A stretch of 64,000 bases of DNA from Synechococcus sp. UW179A. GTDB taxonomy: Bacteria > Cyanobacteriota > Cyanobacteriia > PCC-6307 > Cyanobiaceae. The notes under the pieces are model-generated. The model saw nothing but the letters and a program-made list of their open reading frames with translations, was not told the DNA's origin and made no database searches. Made by a program: the position numbers and the translations under genes. The DNA lies in contig NZ_UCNJ01000004.1 in the NCBI RefSeq assembly GCF_900473965.1, positions 1 through 64,000 on the forward strand, read 5' to 3'. Below are positions 1 through 9,586 of this stretch, in pieces. How positions within the stretch are numbered: the stretch's first letter is position 1; the number at the start of each line of letters is the position of its first letter.

Positions 1-528
1 GGGCAGATCAAGCATTACCGCAGAGACAGGCTGCAAATCTTGCGAATCCCCTGGCGACTAGGTGATCTGCATGCACGCGGGATGAAAGTGCAGGAGCGAC
101 GACTGCATGTGGGGCTGCCACAGCTCATCAATGAGGACCTCGCAAAACAACTCGGAGTCACCACGGAGCGCTGGCAAGAGGCCTGTATGGCACACCAGGA
201 TCGTCGGATCCAGTCACTGCATTATCGGCGCAGCAACAGCGATGGGTCTTCTGAACCAGTGGAGCGAATCGATTGTCTTCAAGATCACGGACGCCAGCAG
301 GCTGATCCACAACGCGAATGGCTGATCCAAACGCTGGCGAACATGGAGCCGAACCATTGCCGTTGGCTCTGTGCCTTCTGGATCGATGGACTATCCCTCA
401 CGGAGATTGCACGACGCGAAAGCATCGACCGGCAGATCCTGCGTACAGCACTGCAAGGGATCTTCAACACTCTGCGTGCCGAAGCGGTTCGGAATTTCAG
501 CTCGACAAACCCAGAAGCCAAGCAGTAA
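1..528 (+). CDS. sigma-70 family RNA polymerase sigma factor, C-terminal part (5' end outside window)
   Basis: The reading frame is open from the first base to a TAA at 526-528, so the gene starts upstream of the window. The visible N-terminal stretch (GQIKHYRRDR..RIPWRL) resembles the region 2/3 junction of cyanobacterial group 3 (SigF-like) sigma factors. The C-terminal part (WLCAFWIDGLSLTEIARRE and following) fits a region 4 helix-turn-helix that would contact the -35 element. The protein would direct RNA polymerase to a promoter subset; which subset cannot be told. The gene converges on and overlaps the DUF92 gene by 32 bases. Assignment to the sigma family is fairly safe; the subgroup is a guess. 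Confidence 0.75.
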   Translation, partial: GQIKHYRRDRLQILRIPWRLGDLHARGMKVQERRLHVGLPQLINEDLAKQLGVTTERWQEACMAHQDRRIQSLHYRRSNSDGSSEPVERIDCLQDHGRQQADPQREWLIQTLANMEPNHCRWLCAFWIDGLSLTEIARRESIDRQILRTALQGIFNTLRAEAVRNFSSTNPEAKQ

Positions 529-1264
529 CGATGGCCAGGCCTGCTGCCCAGGCGGTCTGGAGGCCATTGACCAGCTCATTGGTCAGCCAGGGCCAACGGT
601 CCTGGCCCAGAGCTCCAAGCAGACTTTCGAGCAGTGTGGCGATGAAGCCGACCACCAGCACAACGGTAAAAGCAGCCTCGGATTGAACCAATCCAAGGAC
701 AGCCATTACGACAGTCATCAACAAACTGCCAATAGCACTGGCCAGGGTTCCTTCCACACTCACCGCACCCTCCGTGCCAGCAGGCACGGGCCGGAGAGTG
801 GTGATCAACAGAGTGGTTCGGCCCCAGCGCTTACCGATCTCACTGCCAAAGGTATCGGCCAGCTTTGCCGCGAAACTCGTGGCAAAGCCGATCAGCAACA
901 ACGGCGGCGATCCGATGCGAGCAGCAATCAACAAGGCCAGCACGAGTCCGGTGAAGGCTGATCCCCAGACATTTTCCGGACCGCGACGACCGCCACGTCC
1001 TTCGGCAAGACCCAGCTCCTGCTTTCTGGCAAAACCCAGCTTGGTCACAAGGGAGCCGAGCACCAGGTAGGCCACAACGGCCAACCAACCGCGCCAGGCC
1101 AGCGAGCCCCAAAGCACCGTGCCAAGGATGCCTGCATGACACCAACCGGCCCGAGTCAGCAGCGGAAAACGCTGAGCCAGACTGATCAAGAGCGAATTGA
1201 GCACTAGCGCAGTGAGCCACAGCGCAGCGGTTTGAGACGGGAGCTCAAAAGGCGTGGAAAACAT
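497..1264 (-). CDS. DUF92 / TIGR00297 family integral membrane protein
   Basis: A very hydrophobic protein of about 255 residues with several membrane segments and the motifs LAEGRGGRRGPENVWGSA and FAAKLADTFGSEIGK that I associate with DUF92. The family includes the plant phytyl-phosphate kinase VTE6, so a role in recycling phytol from chlorophyll into prenyl-lipids is possible but not shown. I chose the ATG at 1264 because it begins just before the first membrane segment; a GTG at 1315 and an ATG at 1291 would give longer forms. The 3' end overlaps the convergent sigma factor gene. Confidence 0.8.
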   Translation of the reverse strand: MFSTPFELPSQTAALWLTALVLNSLLISLAQRFPLLTRAGWCHAGILGTVLWGSLAWRGWLAVVAYLVLGSLVTKLGFARKQELGLAEGRGGRRGPENVWGSAFTGLVLALLIAARIGSPPLLLIGFATSFAAKLADTFGSEIGKRWGRTTLLITTLRPVPAGTEGAVSVEGTLASAIGSLLMTVVMAVLGLVQSEAAFTVVLVVGFIATLLESLLGALGQDRWPWLTNELVNGLQTAWAAGLAIVTAWLLGLSS

Positions 1265-1348
1265 CAGGCTGTGTTGCACTGCCCTAAGCATCAACGCTGA
1301 AGGGAGCTCCGACACGGATAATCACCTAGACGATTTCCCCGCTGAGGC

Positions 1349-1795
1349 ATGGTGCTGAACAGAAAGGGTTTCTTCCTTGAGCTGGGAGACCATAAGGAGA
1401 AAGCGGCAGAGCCCAAGCCTCAAACCAAGCAGATCCAGGTCGAGAGTGCGCCTGAGTCATCTCAGCCCGCAGCTGTTCCAGTTCCAGTCGAAAAGATCGC
1501 GCCTGCTCCTGTTGAACAGATCGCTCCTGCTCCTATTGCCGTTGCTGCTGAAAGCAAAACCGACACAACAGCAGAGAGCACTGAGGTCGAGACCAAGGCG
1601 AAGCCATCCCTGACCATTGCTGAAACCATCGCAGCTGAACTAGCTGCAGCAGATTCCGCAAGACCAGAGGTTGAACTCGTCACCTTTGCCCCAGAGGCAC
1701 TTCAACCTGGCAACTCCATTCGTCCCGGCAAGCGTCGTCCTGGCAACAACCTGGCTGGATTCCGCAGCATGGCAACTGACCTGTTCAAAGGCTGA
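1349..1795 (+). CDS. hypothetical low-complexity protein, Pro/Ala/Glu-rich
   Basis: A 148-residue protein with no domain I recognise. A short N-terminal block (MVLNRKGFFLELGD) is followed by about 80 residues rich in Pro, Ala, Glu and Val with repeats of the type VEKIAPAPVEQIAPAP, then a more conserved-looking tail ending GFRSMATDLFKG. There is no signal peptide or membrane segment, so it is probably a cytoplasmic, partly disordered protein. It is transcribed away from the DUF92 gene. Confidence 0.65.
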   Translation: MVLNRKGFFLELGDHKEKAAEPKPQTKQIQVESAPESSQPAAVPVPVEKIAPAPVEQIAPAPIAVAAESKTDTTAESTEVETKAKPSLTIAETIAAELAAADSARPEVELVTFAPEALQPGNSIRPGKRRPGNNLAGFRSMATDLFKG

Positions 1796-1849
1796 ACTGG
1801 CTTTGGCATCACTGTCAGGCACAATCCAGATCTGACCGATTGATGCGTC

Positions 1850-2131
1850 ATGCCGTTGCTTCCTCAAGTGAACGAGCAAAGGCAAGCCGCAGCTCCTGCC
1901 CCGACCGACATGAACCGGCCACTATCAGCTCTTCAGTTCTTCACGAACCGTCTCGGTCAGCTGTTCAGGCAGGGTGGATTAGGACAAGCCCAGAGTTCCA
2001 AACAATCAGAACCTGATGTGAACCGCGCAGTCCAGGGACCATCCTCCGTTCAGATCGCTCTGATGCAGCGCATGGGAGTGAAAGGGCGCCCCTTCATGGA
2101 TGCCTGTAAACGTCGGAGCCTCAGCACCTGA
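1850..2131 (+). CDS. small hypothetical protein
   Basis: A 93-residue open frame downstream of the Pro-rich protein, overlapping the 3' end of the convergent rsmE gene by 11 bases. Its C-terminal half (VQIALMQRMGVKGRPFMDACKRR) has normal protein-like composition, which is the main reason to keep it. No family recognised and no membrane segment. Confidence 0.4.
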   Translation: MPLLPQVNEQRQAAAPAPTDMNRPLSALQFFTNRLGQLFRQGGLGQAQSSKQSEPDVNRAVQGPSSVQIALMQRMGVKGRPFMDACKRRSLST

Positions 2132-2882
2132 AGGTCCGCCAGTTGCTCAGACTGCTGACCCCAGCCACAGCGGCTGTGGAGCTGCGCAGGATGGTGTCAC
2201 CCAAAGAAACAGAGATCCAGCCTGCCGCTTGTGCTGCTGCAATCTCCTGATCGCTCCATCCCCCCTCGGGTCCAATCGACAGCCAGATGGATCGATCCAC
2301 AGAAGCCTGAGCCGCAAGTAGTTCAGACAGTGGTGGGCTCTCGATCTCACGAGTGACCGCAATCAGGCGCAGGTCTTGCTGGCCCGGTGTTCCCCACCAC
2401 GCTGCAGCGGAACACACGGCGGGAAGCTCAGGAGCCCAGAGCCGCTCGCACTGTTCAACGGCTTCCTGGAGGATCGAGCTCCAACGCTCCGGACGATGCT
2501 CAGCCTGAGGAACGGAGCGTTGGCAATCAAGCGGCTGCAGCCGATCCACACCCAGTTCACAGGCCATCCGCACGACCTCATCCATGCCTCGACGAATCAA
2601 AGCAATGGCAAGGCCCAATTTCGGCTGTGGGGACATCACGCTCTGACTGGGCGCCTCGATCTCTGTGCACAACTCGAGTTGGTGTCCGTCGAGAAGACGA
2701 GAAGTCCAGAGATGGCCACAACCATCAATGACATCCACCTGAGCACCCTGCTTCAGACGCAGAACCTTGCGGAGATAGCGCGATTCATGCTCCTCCAGCA
2801 CAAAACGACGATGATCATCGGCACACTGCAACCTGCGGGAGTCGATCAGCAGGCGTCGTCGTTCCGCCACAACAACGATCAA
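2121..2882 (-). CDS. rsmE: 16S rRNA (uracil-1498-N3)-methyltransferase RsmE
   Basis: A 253-residue SPOUT-class methyltransferase that methylates U1498 of 16S rRNA using S-adenosylmethionine. The N-terminal PUA-like part carries ERRRLLI and YLRKVLRLKQG; the C-terminal knot carries the signature SIGPEGGWSDQE (about residues 202-213) followed by SLGDTILRSSTAA. Length is normal for the family. The start overlaps the stop of the upstream DUF3531 gene by four bases (ATGA), which supports the chosen start and indicates translational coupling. Confidence 0.93.
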   Translation of the reverse strand: MIVVVAERRRLLIDSRRLQCADDHRRFVLEEHESRYLRKVLRLKQGAQVDVIDGCGHLWTSRLLDGHQLELCTEIEAPSQSVMSPQPKLGLAIALIRRGMDEVVRMACELGVDRLQPLDCQRSVPQAEHRPERWSSILQEAVEQCERLWAPELPAVCSAAAWWGTPGQQDLRLIAVTREIESPPLSELLAAQASVDRSIWLSIGPEGGWSDQEIAAAQAAGWISVSLGDTILRSSTAAVAGVSSLSNWRTFRC

Positions 2883-3328
2883 CCCATGCCCGGAAAAACG
2901 CTGTCGGGATGGTCCTCCACCGGCCAGTCGTCATTCACACCACCGATCAGCAGTTCCTCGAGCTGCACTACATCAGAATCAAGCTGACGCAGGGCATTGA
3001 TCAGAACATCAAGGGCAATCCCATCGCTAGTGCCCAGATCAATCCAGCAACGGGCCCAGTCCTGCTGATACTCCATCTGGCCCATGTTGTGCATCAAGGC
3101 CGGCATCACACCGGTGGCTTCCTCAGTTTCGTAGCTCATCCAGCTGAGCTCATCCCCTTCTTCATGCACCTGAAGGCTCTCGGCATTGAAACCTCCGAGA
3201 CGCCCCAGGACGTACCAACTGTCAAAGATGCCATCCACATAATTCCGTTCTCCCTGACTAGGAATCTCGCTGAATCGCAACCAGACCCAGCAATTGAAAG
3301 GATCAACTTCTCGGAAGCGAACGCGCAT
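2879..3328 (-). CDS. DUF3531 family protein
   Basis: A 149-residue acidic, soluble protein. The N-terminal MRVRFREVDPFNCWVWLRF and the Trp-rich middle match the cyanobacterial/plastid DUF3531 family as I remember it; function unknown. It is the first gene of a two-gene unit with rsmE, sharing an ATGA overlap. The 96 bases between it and the divergent ABC ATPase gene should hold both promoters. Confidence 0.82.
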   Translation of the reverse strand: MRVRFREVDPFNCWVWLRFSEIPSQGERNYVDGIFDSWYVLGRLGGFNAESLQVHEEGDELSWMSYETEEATGVMPALMHNMGQMEYQQDWARCWIDLGTSDGIALDVLINALRQLDSDVVQLEELLIGGVNDDWPVEDHPDSVFPGMG

Positions 3329-3424
3329 GACCCACCGCTGACACGGTCATCATCGCCGCTGAGGCAACCATCGACCATGCTGGAGAGCCAAAGAAAGCAG
3401 CCCGGAACGGGGCATTCGAGCGGA

Positions 3425-4057
3425 ATGCTGGAACTCACGGATATCAATTACAGACCTGCAACAGCAGAGCAGTTGGTCTTGAACAGCATCCAGCTGAAGG
3501 CCGATCCGGGGCGACCCCTTCTAATTTCCGGCGACAGCGGCAGTGGCAAGACCAGCCTTTTAGAGGTGATCAGCGGGATGGCAGGTGCTAACAACGGCAG
3601 CATCAGCTGGAAAGGACAGCCGCTGAATCAGCGTCAACGACGCTGGCTTTGCGGAGTGGTGTTTCAGTTTCCAGAACGACACTTTCTGGGCTTGAGCGTC
3701 AACCAGGAACTGAAGCTGGGCCACCGGCGGCTGAACAGTGAGGAGATGATGTCCGCACTTCGCAAGGTCGGACTTAGTGGAGTGGATGGACGTCAGGCTC
3801 CGGAGCGACTCAGCGGCGGACAGCAGCGGCGACTGGCCCTGGCGGTGCAGCTGCTACGCAAGCCGGATGTGCTGCTGCTGGATGAGCCCACCGCAGGACT
3901 CGACTGGTCAGTGCGTGGCGAAGTGCTCGACCTGCTTGACCGGTTAAGCCAGGAGCGCTTGTTGATCGTGGTGACCCACGAGCCGGAATTGTTCCAGGAC
4001 TGGAGCTGCGAGCATCTGCGCCTGCGCAATGGTCGACTGCATGCTCTGTCACCATGA
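3425..4057 (+). CDS. ABC transporter ATP-binding protein
   Basis: A single ATPase domain of about 210 residues. Walker A is GDSGSGKT (residues 36-43), the Q-loop is VVFQFPE, the signature is LSGGQQRR (129-136), and Walker B is VLLLDEP (149-155) with the switch histidine in VVTHE. The VVFQFPE..F pattern is typical of the energy-coupling (CbiO/EcfA) branch, so the substrate could be a vitamin or metal ion, but no membrane partner is nearby. The frame stays open far upstream, over the DUF3531 gene on the other strand; the ATG at 3425 gives the natural domain start and an ATG at 3377 is the alternative. The hslO gene follows after 21 bases. Confidence 0.88.
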   Translation: MLELTDINYRPATAEQLVLNSIQLKADPGRPLLISGDSGSGKTSLLEVISGMAGANNGSISWKGQPLNQRQRRWLCGVVFQFPERHFLGLSVNQELKLGHRRLNSEEMMSALRKVGLSGVDGRQAPERLSGGQQRRLALAVQLLRKPDVLLLDEPTAGLDWSVRGEVLDLLDRLSQERLLIVVTHEPELFQDWSCEHLRLRNGRLHALSP

Positions 4058-4078
4058 CGCCTGGATTCTTGAAGTGCC

Positions 4079-5020
4079 ATGGCTGATCGGCTGGTCCGCG
4101 CCACCGCAGCAGGTGGGGGAATCAGGCTTGTGGCGGTAACCACTGGCGAAACCTCTCGTGCCGCCCAATCACGTCACGGGCTCTCCTACCTCACCACCGT
4201 GATGCTCAGCAGAGCCATGGGTGCGGGTCTGCTGCTGGCCAGTTCCATGAAGGTGCGGCATGGTCGCGTCAACCTGCGACTGGGCTCAGACGGACCTCTA
4301 AGAGGACTAACAGTGGATGCCGGTCGAGACGGAAGCGTTCGGGGCTTTGTTGGCAACCCTTCGCTGGAACTCGACCCGATACGTGATGCCGAAGGCCAAG
4401 CCAGTTTCGACTTTGGTTCGGCGGCAGGAACGGGTTATCTACATGTGGTGCGGGATGACGGCAAAGGCGAACCCTTCAGCAGCACGGTGGAACTGGTCAG
4501 CGGAGGCATCGGAGACGATGTTGCCTCCTATCTGCTCCACTCCGAACAAACACCCTCAGCGGTGTTCGTGGGCGAAACGATCAATAGTGATGGATTGCAG
4601 AGCAGCGGAGGGTTGCTGGTTCAGGTGCTGCCCAAGGCAGCAGAAGAGCCCGCTTTGGTGGCTCTGCTCGAGGAGAGGTGCCGCGAGATTGAACACTTCA
4701 GCAAGAAGCTGCACAGCTGCGGCGACCATCCGGAACAGTTGCTTCGGGATGTGTTCCCAGATCTCGATCCTCAGCCCATACCAAGCAGCGAACCAACTCA
4801 GCCAGTGCAATTCCACTGTCCTTGCAGCCGTGAAAGGAGCCTGGGAGCACTCACGTTGCTGGGCACCGAAGAATTGCACTTAATGCTGAAGGAAGACAAA
4901 GGAGCGGAGCTCACCTGTCATTTCTGCAGTGAGGTTTATCGATTCAGTGAATCAGAGCTGCAAAGCCTGATTGACGAGATGAGCCAATCAGGCGAGCAGA
5001 AGAGCTCCGGCAAGCAATAA
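4079..5020 (+). CDS. hslO: Hsp33 redox-regulated chaperone
   Basis: A 313-residue cytoplasmic holdase activated by oxidation. The four zinc-binding cysteines are at 247 and 249 (CPC) and 280 and 283 (CHFC), in the expected C-terminal switch domain. The N-terminal domain shows the conserved DRLVRATA and [13 protein letters not shown] stretches. Oxidative unfolding protects other proteins from aggregation, a plausible need in a phototroph. The gene lies 21 bases after the ABC ATPase and its end overlaps the convergent CPP1-like gene by 33 bases. Confidence 0.95.
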   Translation: MADRLVRATAAGGGIRLVAVTTGETSRAAQSRHGLSYLTTVMLSRAMGAGLLLASSMKVRHGRVNLRLGSDGPLRGLTVDAGRDGSVRGFVGNPSLELDPIRDAEGQASFDFGSAAGTGYLHVVRDDGKGEPFSSTVELVSGGIGDDVASYLLHSEQTPSAVFVGETINSDGLQSSGGLLVQVLPKAAEEPALVALLEERCREIEHFSKKLHSCGDHPEQLLRDVFPDLDPQPIPSSEPTQPVQFHCPCSRERSLGALTLLGTEELHLMLKEDKGAELTCHFCSEVYRFSESELQSLIDEMSQSGEQKSSGKQ

Positions 5021-5677
5021 AAGCAAGGTAGGCAGCGCCTGCCATTGCTCCACACCAAGTGGCAGACCAGTCTGAGCGGTGAAAGCACTGAGCAATGCAC
5101 CCAAAGCCAAGCCCACAATTAGAAGCAAAAGGGTCCAGCCAAGAGAGCCCAGGGGTCGCCGGCCTCGTTTGACTTGACTGACGAATACAGCAATCGTTGA
5201 CAAGGCCAGAAGCAGATCAACGGTTTGCGGAGCCAGCAGCAGCAGCAGCAAGGCCAATGCCCCCGCGATGGAGCGCACAACAAGTCCCTGACCCTGCACC
5301 AATTGCAGATCAGGCACAAAACCAGCACCACTGAGCGATGGCGCTGGCAACGACATGCCGCGCAGACGCGTCAACAAAGCTGCAGGTCCATTGCCACTGC
5401 TAGGAACTCCTGCAGAAACTTGTTGGCGCTCTACCTGTGAAGCGGAGGCTGCTGCCGAACTCAGACGACCTGACTGACGATCACGAAGACGCGCCATCAG
5501 CACAGCGTCGTACGCAGCCTCCACTCGGGCGCGCGCGACTGCGTCATCACCGCAGGATGCGACGACCCGATCTCTGGCTTTCTGAACGTCGTCGAACCCA
5601 GCGCCAGGACTGACGCCGAGCAAGGAATAGGGATCCTTAGGATCCGAATCCGAACTTGGATCCAGCCCTGCAGCCAT
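4988..5677 (-). CDS. CPP1-like (DUF3353) J-like membrane protein
   Basis: A 229-residue protein with an N-terminal J-like domain lacking HPD ([21 protein letters not shown], ending in EAAYDAVLM), a disordered Ser/Ala-rich linker, and three to four hydrophobic segments in the C-terminal half. This is the layout of cyanobacterial relatives of plant CPP1/CDF1, which protects protochlorophyllide oxidoreductase. A membrane-bound chaperone role is inferred from the family only. It converges on hslO. Confidence 0.85.
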   Translation of the reverse strand: MAAGLDPSSDSDPKDPYSLLGVSPGAGFDDVQKARDRVVASCGDDAVARARVEAAYDAVLMARLRDRQSGRLSSAAASASQVERQQVSAGVPSSGNGPAALLTRLRGMSLPAPSLSGAGFVPDLQLVQGQGLVVRSIAGALALLLLLLAPQTVDLLLALSTIAVFVSQVKRGRRPLGSLGWTLLLLIVGLALGALLSAFTAQTGLPLGVEQWQALPTLLLLLAGALLLA

Positions 5678-5752
5678 TGATATAGAGCAACCTGCCTAGA
5701 GATTATCGAGATACACGCCCAAGCGAGTACAAACGATGGATTCAGAAGCGAC

Positions 5753-5995
5753 TCAGAACAGAGGCGGACCGTGACGGAATCCATGCTGACGCTCAAAACG
5801 GTGCCGAAAACTGGGCACCTCGGCAGTGAGCAAAACCTGACGGTGCTTGATCAAAGGCATTTGGGGGGGCTGATGGTAACCCTCCAAAACCTCTACGTGA
5901 TCCCGATGATCACGAAAACAAACGTAATCGGTACCGCCGTCGTCACAGGGACGGAGCAGCCACAGGGTTTCCACAGCAGACCGCTTCAGAGGCAA
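5753..5995 (-). CDS. small hypothetical protein
   Basis: An 80-residue open frame. The N-terminal half (MPLKRSAVETLWLLRPCDD, then GTDYVCFRDHRDHVEVLEGYH) reads like a compact soluble protein; the C-terminal part is His/Arg-rich. An opposite-strand frame (5771-6025) covers the same bases and reads less naturally. No family recognised. Confidence 0.45.
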   Translation of the reverse strand: MPLKRSAVETLWLLRPCDDGGTDYVCFRDHRDHVEVLEGYHQPPQMPLIKHRQVLLTAEVPSFRHRFERQHGFRHGPPLF

Positions 5996-6219
5996 TATTC
6001 TGGCGATGGAATTGCTTCCCCGTGACTGAAAAGCGGTCGTGGATGAATCTCAACATTTCAACAAGGATTGGGATTCAAGCCAACAATGATTCGAACCAGA
6101 TCTCGCCATAGCCGCCAAACCAAAGAGCACGCAGCATCCTGCCAGCAAGCTCATAACCCCTTTAGAGCGCTGATGAAGAGCCTGCGGTTTAAAGCAAACC
6201 CAGCCAAAAATGCAATTTT

Positions 6220-6750
6220 TTAATATTGATCAAGATCCTTCTGAGTGGCATCTTTGCAATTTTCATCTAGCAGAGAAACAATCGACTTCGGAGGCGCATC
6301 TTCAAAGTAATAGGCCTCCCACTCAGACTCATATTGATCTGAGCCAGGCTGATGCCCCAGACTCTTTAAGGCCAAATCCGCATGCTTGTAAGTCAAACCC
6401 TTTTTCATTGCATTAGCCCTTAAGTCTTTGCTGCTGTAAAGGGAGGCTGTCCCCCAACACCACTGGGCCATGTGCACAGCTTCATGATGGAGTGCACGTT
6501 CAATCAAAGCCAGTGACTGTGCCGATTTTGGACAGATAATCAGGTATGGATTCGGACCATAGTTAACGAACATTGCATAGTTGTCTGCTTTGCATTGATC
6601 TTTGATGACAACCTTGCCACGGTACTTTCGAACCGAAGCAACCACTGGATGGGAATCGAGAACGCCTCGAACCGCCGAAACCTCAAGCGCTGATGCAGCA
6701 GAGGGGAACAAGACCACAACTGCAAAAACAAGTAAACGCCCGACGGACAA
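6220..6750 (-). CDS. secreted protein with HEAVH zincin-like motif
   Basis: A 176-residue protein with a clear signal peptide (hydrophobic core VFAVVVLFPSAASA, likely cleavage after ASA). Around residue 87 it has HHEAVHMAQWC, an HExxH pattern as in zinc metallopeptidases, preceded by several cysteines that could form periplasmic disulfides. The acidic C-terminus with SEWEAYYFED could supply a third ligand, but this is inference. The motif occurs in many inactive proteins, so peptidase activity is only a suggestion. No operon partner. Confidence 0.72.
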   Translation of the reverse strand: MSVGRLLVFAVVVLFPSAASALEVSAVRGVLDSHPVVASVRKYRGKVVIKDQCKADNYAMFVNYGPNPYLIICPKSAQSLALIERALHHEAVHMAQWCWGTASLYSSKDLRANAMKKGLTYKHADLALKSLGHQPGSDQYESEWEAYYFEDAPPKSIVSLLDENCKDATQKDLDQY

Positions 6751-7483
6751 CTCAAAACGCTCCTAAGAGGTATTCCAGGCCAAACTAATCAATCCAAGAC
6801 TCAGTTAAACCAACGGCTGCGACCATCCAGCCGAATCCATGGACTAAAGAAGATTTTGCGTGTCAACAATCAAGTCGGGTGAGCAGCACGAAAAGGAAGT
6901 GCCTGTCCCCAGAACTTGCGTTTGCTCAGAACGGCACCAACTGGAGATGTGAAAGGCGGCAGACGTCAGGCATTGCCGTCATCGACTTCAAGCCGACCCT
7001 TTGTCGAGGTTCACATGCTTTCCGTTCATGAGCTCACAGCACCTGGACCACAGCTTCTCACCAAGGCTTCAGTCGACGGTTGCGACTCTGAGAAGCAACC
7101 GCATCGAGAAGAGGCGGGCTCATGGACCACTTCACTCGTGGAGTCGATCAAGCGAAAACACATACTTTTCAGAGAAGCGAGCTCGCTTTGCGCTGAGACA
7201 GGCTTGCCAAGAGGTGTTCACACTCAAACCCAAACACCAGGGCTGGCAATGAAAGTGGGCTTTTGGCGAATTCAGGCTCCCATAAAATCTGCATCGCAGT
7301 CTGAAAGCACTCAGCTCAATCAGAAACAACAGATGCATCCGATCCGTTGACAACGTTCTGCAGCGCGATTCAAACGAGCAGCAGCACAGACACCCATTTA
7401 AACAACACTACCTACAGGACCGGATTGAATAGTTGACGAACTGATGCATGTAATGCATAAATGAATATAGATAAGGTTTATCG
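6751..7483. other. intergenic region, no gene supported
   Basis: About 730 bases. A 144-codon frame at 6916-7350 is present but has biased, non-protein-like composition and a competing shadow frame. The last 60 bases upstream of the AbrB gene hold TTGACG at 7433 and the self-complementary ATGCAT twice (7444-7457), a possible promoter/operator. Confidence 0.5.
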
Positions 7484-7855
7484 ATGCTTACTGGATCTGA
7501 TCTTCTGGCGAAGGTGAAAGAGCTTGGTGATGTTTCCAAAACTGACCTGGCCACTGCCTGCGGTTACGTCACCGACAAAAAAGATGGAGGCCAGCGAGTC
7601 AACTTCACGGCTTTTTATGAAGCACTTCTGAGCGCCAAAGGTGTCGAGCTGGGAACTGGTACCGCCGGAATTGGCAAAGGTGGCCGCAAACTCAGCTACA
7701 CCGCAAAAGTTCAAGGAAACGGCAATCTGCTTGTGGGCAAGGCCTACACCGCCATGCTTGACCTCAACCCAGGTGACGAATTTGAAATCAAGCTTGGTCG
7801 CAAAGCAATTCGCTTGATCCCTGTAGGCGCAACTGACGAAGAAGGCGAAGAGTGA
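7484..7855 (+). CDS. cyanobacterial AbrB-type (cyAbrB) transcriptional regulator
   Basis: A 123-residue protein whose second half (KLSYTAKVQGNGNLLVGKAYT..LNPGDEFEIKLGRKAIRL) is the swapped-hairpin AbrB-like DNA-binding domain typical of cyanobacterial cyAbrB. Members act as global regulators of carbon/nitrogen balance, and most cyanobacteria keep two types. A second gene for a nearly identical protein lies at 62787-63155. The ATG follows a GGTTTATCG spacer after AAGG. A strong hairpin terminator follows. Confidence 0.9.
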   Translation: MLTGSDLLAKVKELGDVSKTDLATACGYVTDKKDGGQRVNFTAFYEALLSAKGVELGTGTAGIGKGGRKLSYTAKVQGNGNLLVGKAYTAMLDLNPGDEFEIKLGRKAIRLIPVGATDEEGEE

Positions 7856-7889
7856 TGAGCTGATTACCGTTCAATTTCATTACCAAACC

Positions 7890-7918
7890 AAAAGCCCTCC
7901 CCATCACGGAGGGCTTTT
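7890..7918. terminator. bidirectional rho-independent terminator between cyAbrB and prfC
   Basis: AAAGCCCTCC and GGAGGGCTTT form a perfect 10-bp stem with loop CCATCAC. The A-run on one side and T-run on the other allow use by both convergent genes. Confidence 0.9.
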
Positions 7919-7948
7919 AATTGCCTGAACATTCAGCGACTGCTGCGC

Positions 7949-9586
7949 TTAAAGGCTGATCGGCTCGACCCCACTCACAACAGGAGCCACAGCGTTGAGC
8001 TCAAGATCGGGATGCTCTTCATGAAGCTGATTGAGATTCCAATCGTTTTTGAATAACAGAACTGGTCGATTCCATGCATCCCTCACGGTTTTGCAATTGA
8101 AGATCCGACCGACTTTCTCCAATGACGGCCAGCCACCAGTAACCCAACGAGCCACTTGATAGCCCAGTGGCTCTAAACGTGTTTCAACGCCATATTCGTT
8201 CTGAAGACGATGCTGCACGACCTCGAGTTGCAGCTGACCAACTGCAGCGAGAATCGGATCCCTTTTACTCTCGTCATTGTCATAGAGGATCTGAACGGCT
8301 CCCTCTTCACGCAATTCATTGACCCCCTTACGGAAATTCTTAAATGCTGATGGGTTGGGATTTCGCAGCCAGCTAAAAATCTCTGGGCTGAAACAGGGAA
8401 TCCCCTCGTATTCCACCTTGGTTCCGGTGTAAAGAGTGTCGCCAATCGAGAACATCCCGGGATTGTTCAGTCCAATCACATCCCCTGGAAACGCATCCTC
8501 CACAACCTCACGGTCCTGCCCAAACAGTTTCTGCGGACGTGACAAACGAATGGCCTTTCCCGTGCGGGCATGACGGACTGTCATGTCTTTTTCAAAACGT
8601 CCGCTGCAAACACGTACAAAAGCGACCCGGTCTCTGTGACGAGGATCCATGTTGGCCTGCAGCTTGAACACGAAACCACTGAAGTCAGGCCGCAATGGGT
8701 CGACAGGACCGTCTTGTCCTTGACGTGCCACAGGCTTCTGAGCCATCTCCAGAAACGCATTCAGGAAGGGACGCACACCGAAATTGGTCATCGCCGAACC
8801 AAAAAACACAGGTGTCAGCTCGCCGGCATGCACCAGTTCCAGATCAAGTTCAGCGCCGGCTGCGTCCAACAGCTCCATCTCCTCAACCGCCTGCTCGAGC
8901 AGCTCAGGTTCCACAAGCTCTTTGAGCTCAGGATCATCCAGAGAGAGATGACGTTCCTCCGATTGTCGCCCGCGTTCAGCACGACTAAACAGAATCACCT
9001 CGTGGGACCGACGATCAATCACCCCACGAAACTGTTCGCCACTACCGATCGGCCAGTTCACGGCCCAGGGGGTCAGTTCCAGTTCCGATTCAATTTCATC
9101 GAGCAGAGCGAGAGGTTCCCGACCCGGTCGGTCCATCTTGTTGATGAACGTGAAGATGGGAATTTCCCGCATGCGGCAAACCTCAAACAGTTTGCGGGTC
9201 TGCGGCTCAAGCCCCTTGGCCGCGTCTTCCAGCATCACGGCGTTATCCGCTGCGGCCAGAGTCCGGTAAGTGTCCTCGGAGAAATCCTGGTGGCCGGGAG
9301 TATCCAGCAGATTGATGGTGTTTCCCGTGTAATCGAACTGAAGCACGGTGGAGGTGATCGAAATACCCCGTTGTTTCTCAAGCTCCATCCAATCGGACGT
9401 GACCTTGCGCTGCTCACCGCGAGCTTTCACGGCACCAGCCTGCTGAATAGCCCCCCCGTACAGCAGTAATTTCTCGGTGAGCGTGGTTTTACCCGCGTCA
9501 GGGTGCGAAATAATCGCAAAATTACGCCGTCTCGCTACCGCATCCAGCAGCTCACGTCCGTCCTGAAGTGCTGAATCCGTGCTCAT
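7949..9586 (-). CDS. prfC: peptide chain release factor 3
   Basis: A translational GTPase of about 545 residues that recycles RF1/RF2 after termination. G1 is [11 protein letters not shown]3 is DTPGHQDF and G4 is NKMD, followed by the domain II motif [19 protein letters not shown] typical of RF3 rather than EF-G. I placed the start at the ATG at 9586 because it overlaps the stop of the upstream methyltransferase gene as ATGA; an ATG at 9595 would add three residues. It is the last gene of a three-gene unit with the methyltransferase and the MscS channel. Confidence 0.95.
   Translation of the reverse strand: MSTDSALQDGRELLDAVARRRNFAIISHPDAGKTTLTEKLLLYGGAIQQAGAVKARGEQRKVTSDWMELEKQRGISITSTVLQFDYTGNTINLLDTPGHQDFSEDTYRTLAAADNAVMLEDAAKGLEPQTRKLFEVCRMREIPIFTFINKMDRPGREPLALLDEIESELELTPWAVNWPIGSGEQFRGVIDRRSHEVILFSRAERGRQSEERHLSLDDPELKELVEPELLEQAVEEMELLDAAGAELDLELVHAGELTPVFFGSAMTNFGVRPFLNAFLEMAQKPVARQGQDGPVDPLRPDFSGFVFKLQANMDPRHRDRVAFVRVCSGRFEKDMTVRHARTGKAIRLSRPQKLFGQDREVVEDAFPGDVIGLNNPGMFSIGDTLYTGTKVEYEGIPCFSPEIFSWLRNPNPSAFKNFRKGVNELREEGAVQILYDNDESKRDPILAAVGQLQLEVVQHRLQNEYGVETRLEPLGYQVARWVTGGWPSLEKVGRIFNCKTVRDAWNRPVLLFKNDWNLNQLHEEHPDLELNAVAPVVSGVEPISL

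Noticed and set aside
2909-3424. Long N-terminal extension of the ABC ATPase frame
   Set aside because: It runs antisense over the DUF3531 gene and has no protein-like motifs; the ATPase domain begins at the ATG at 3425.
6916-7350. 144-codon frame upstream of the first AbrB gene
   Set aside because: Composition is not protein-like and another frame covers the same bases equally well.
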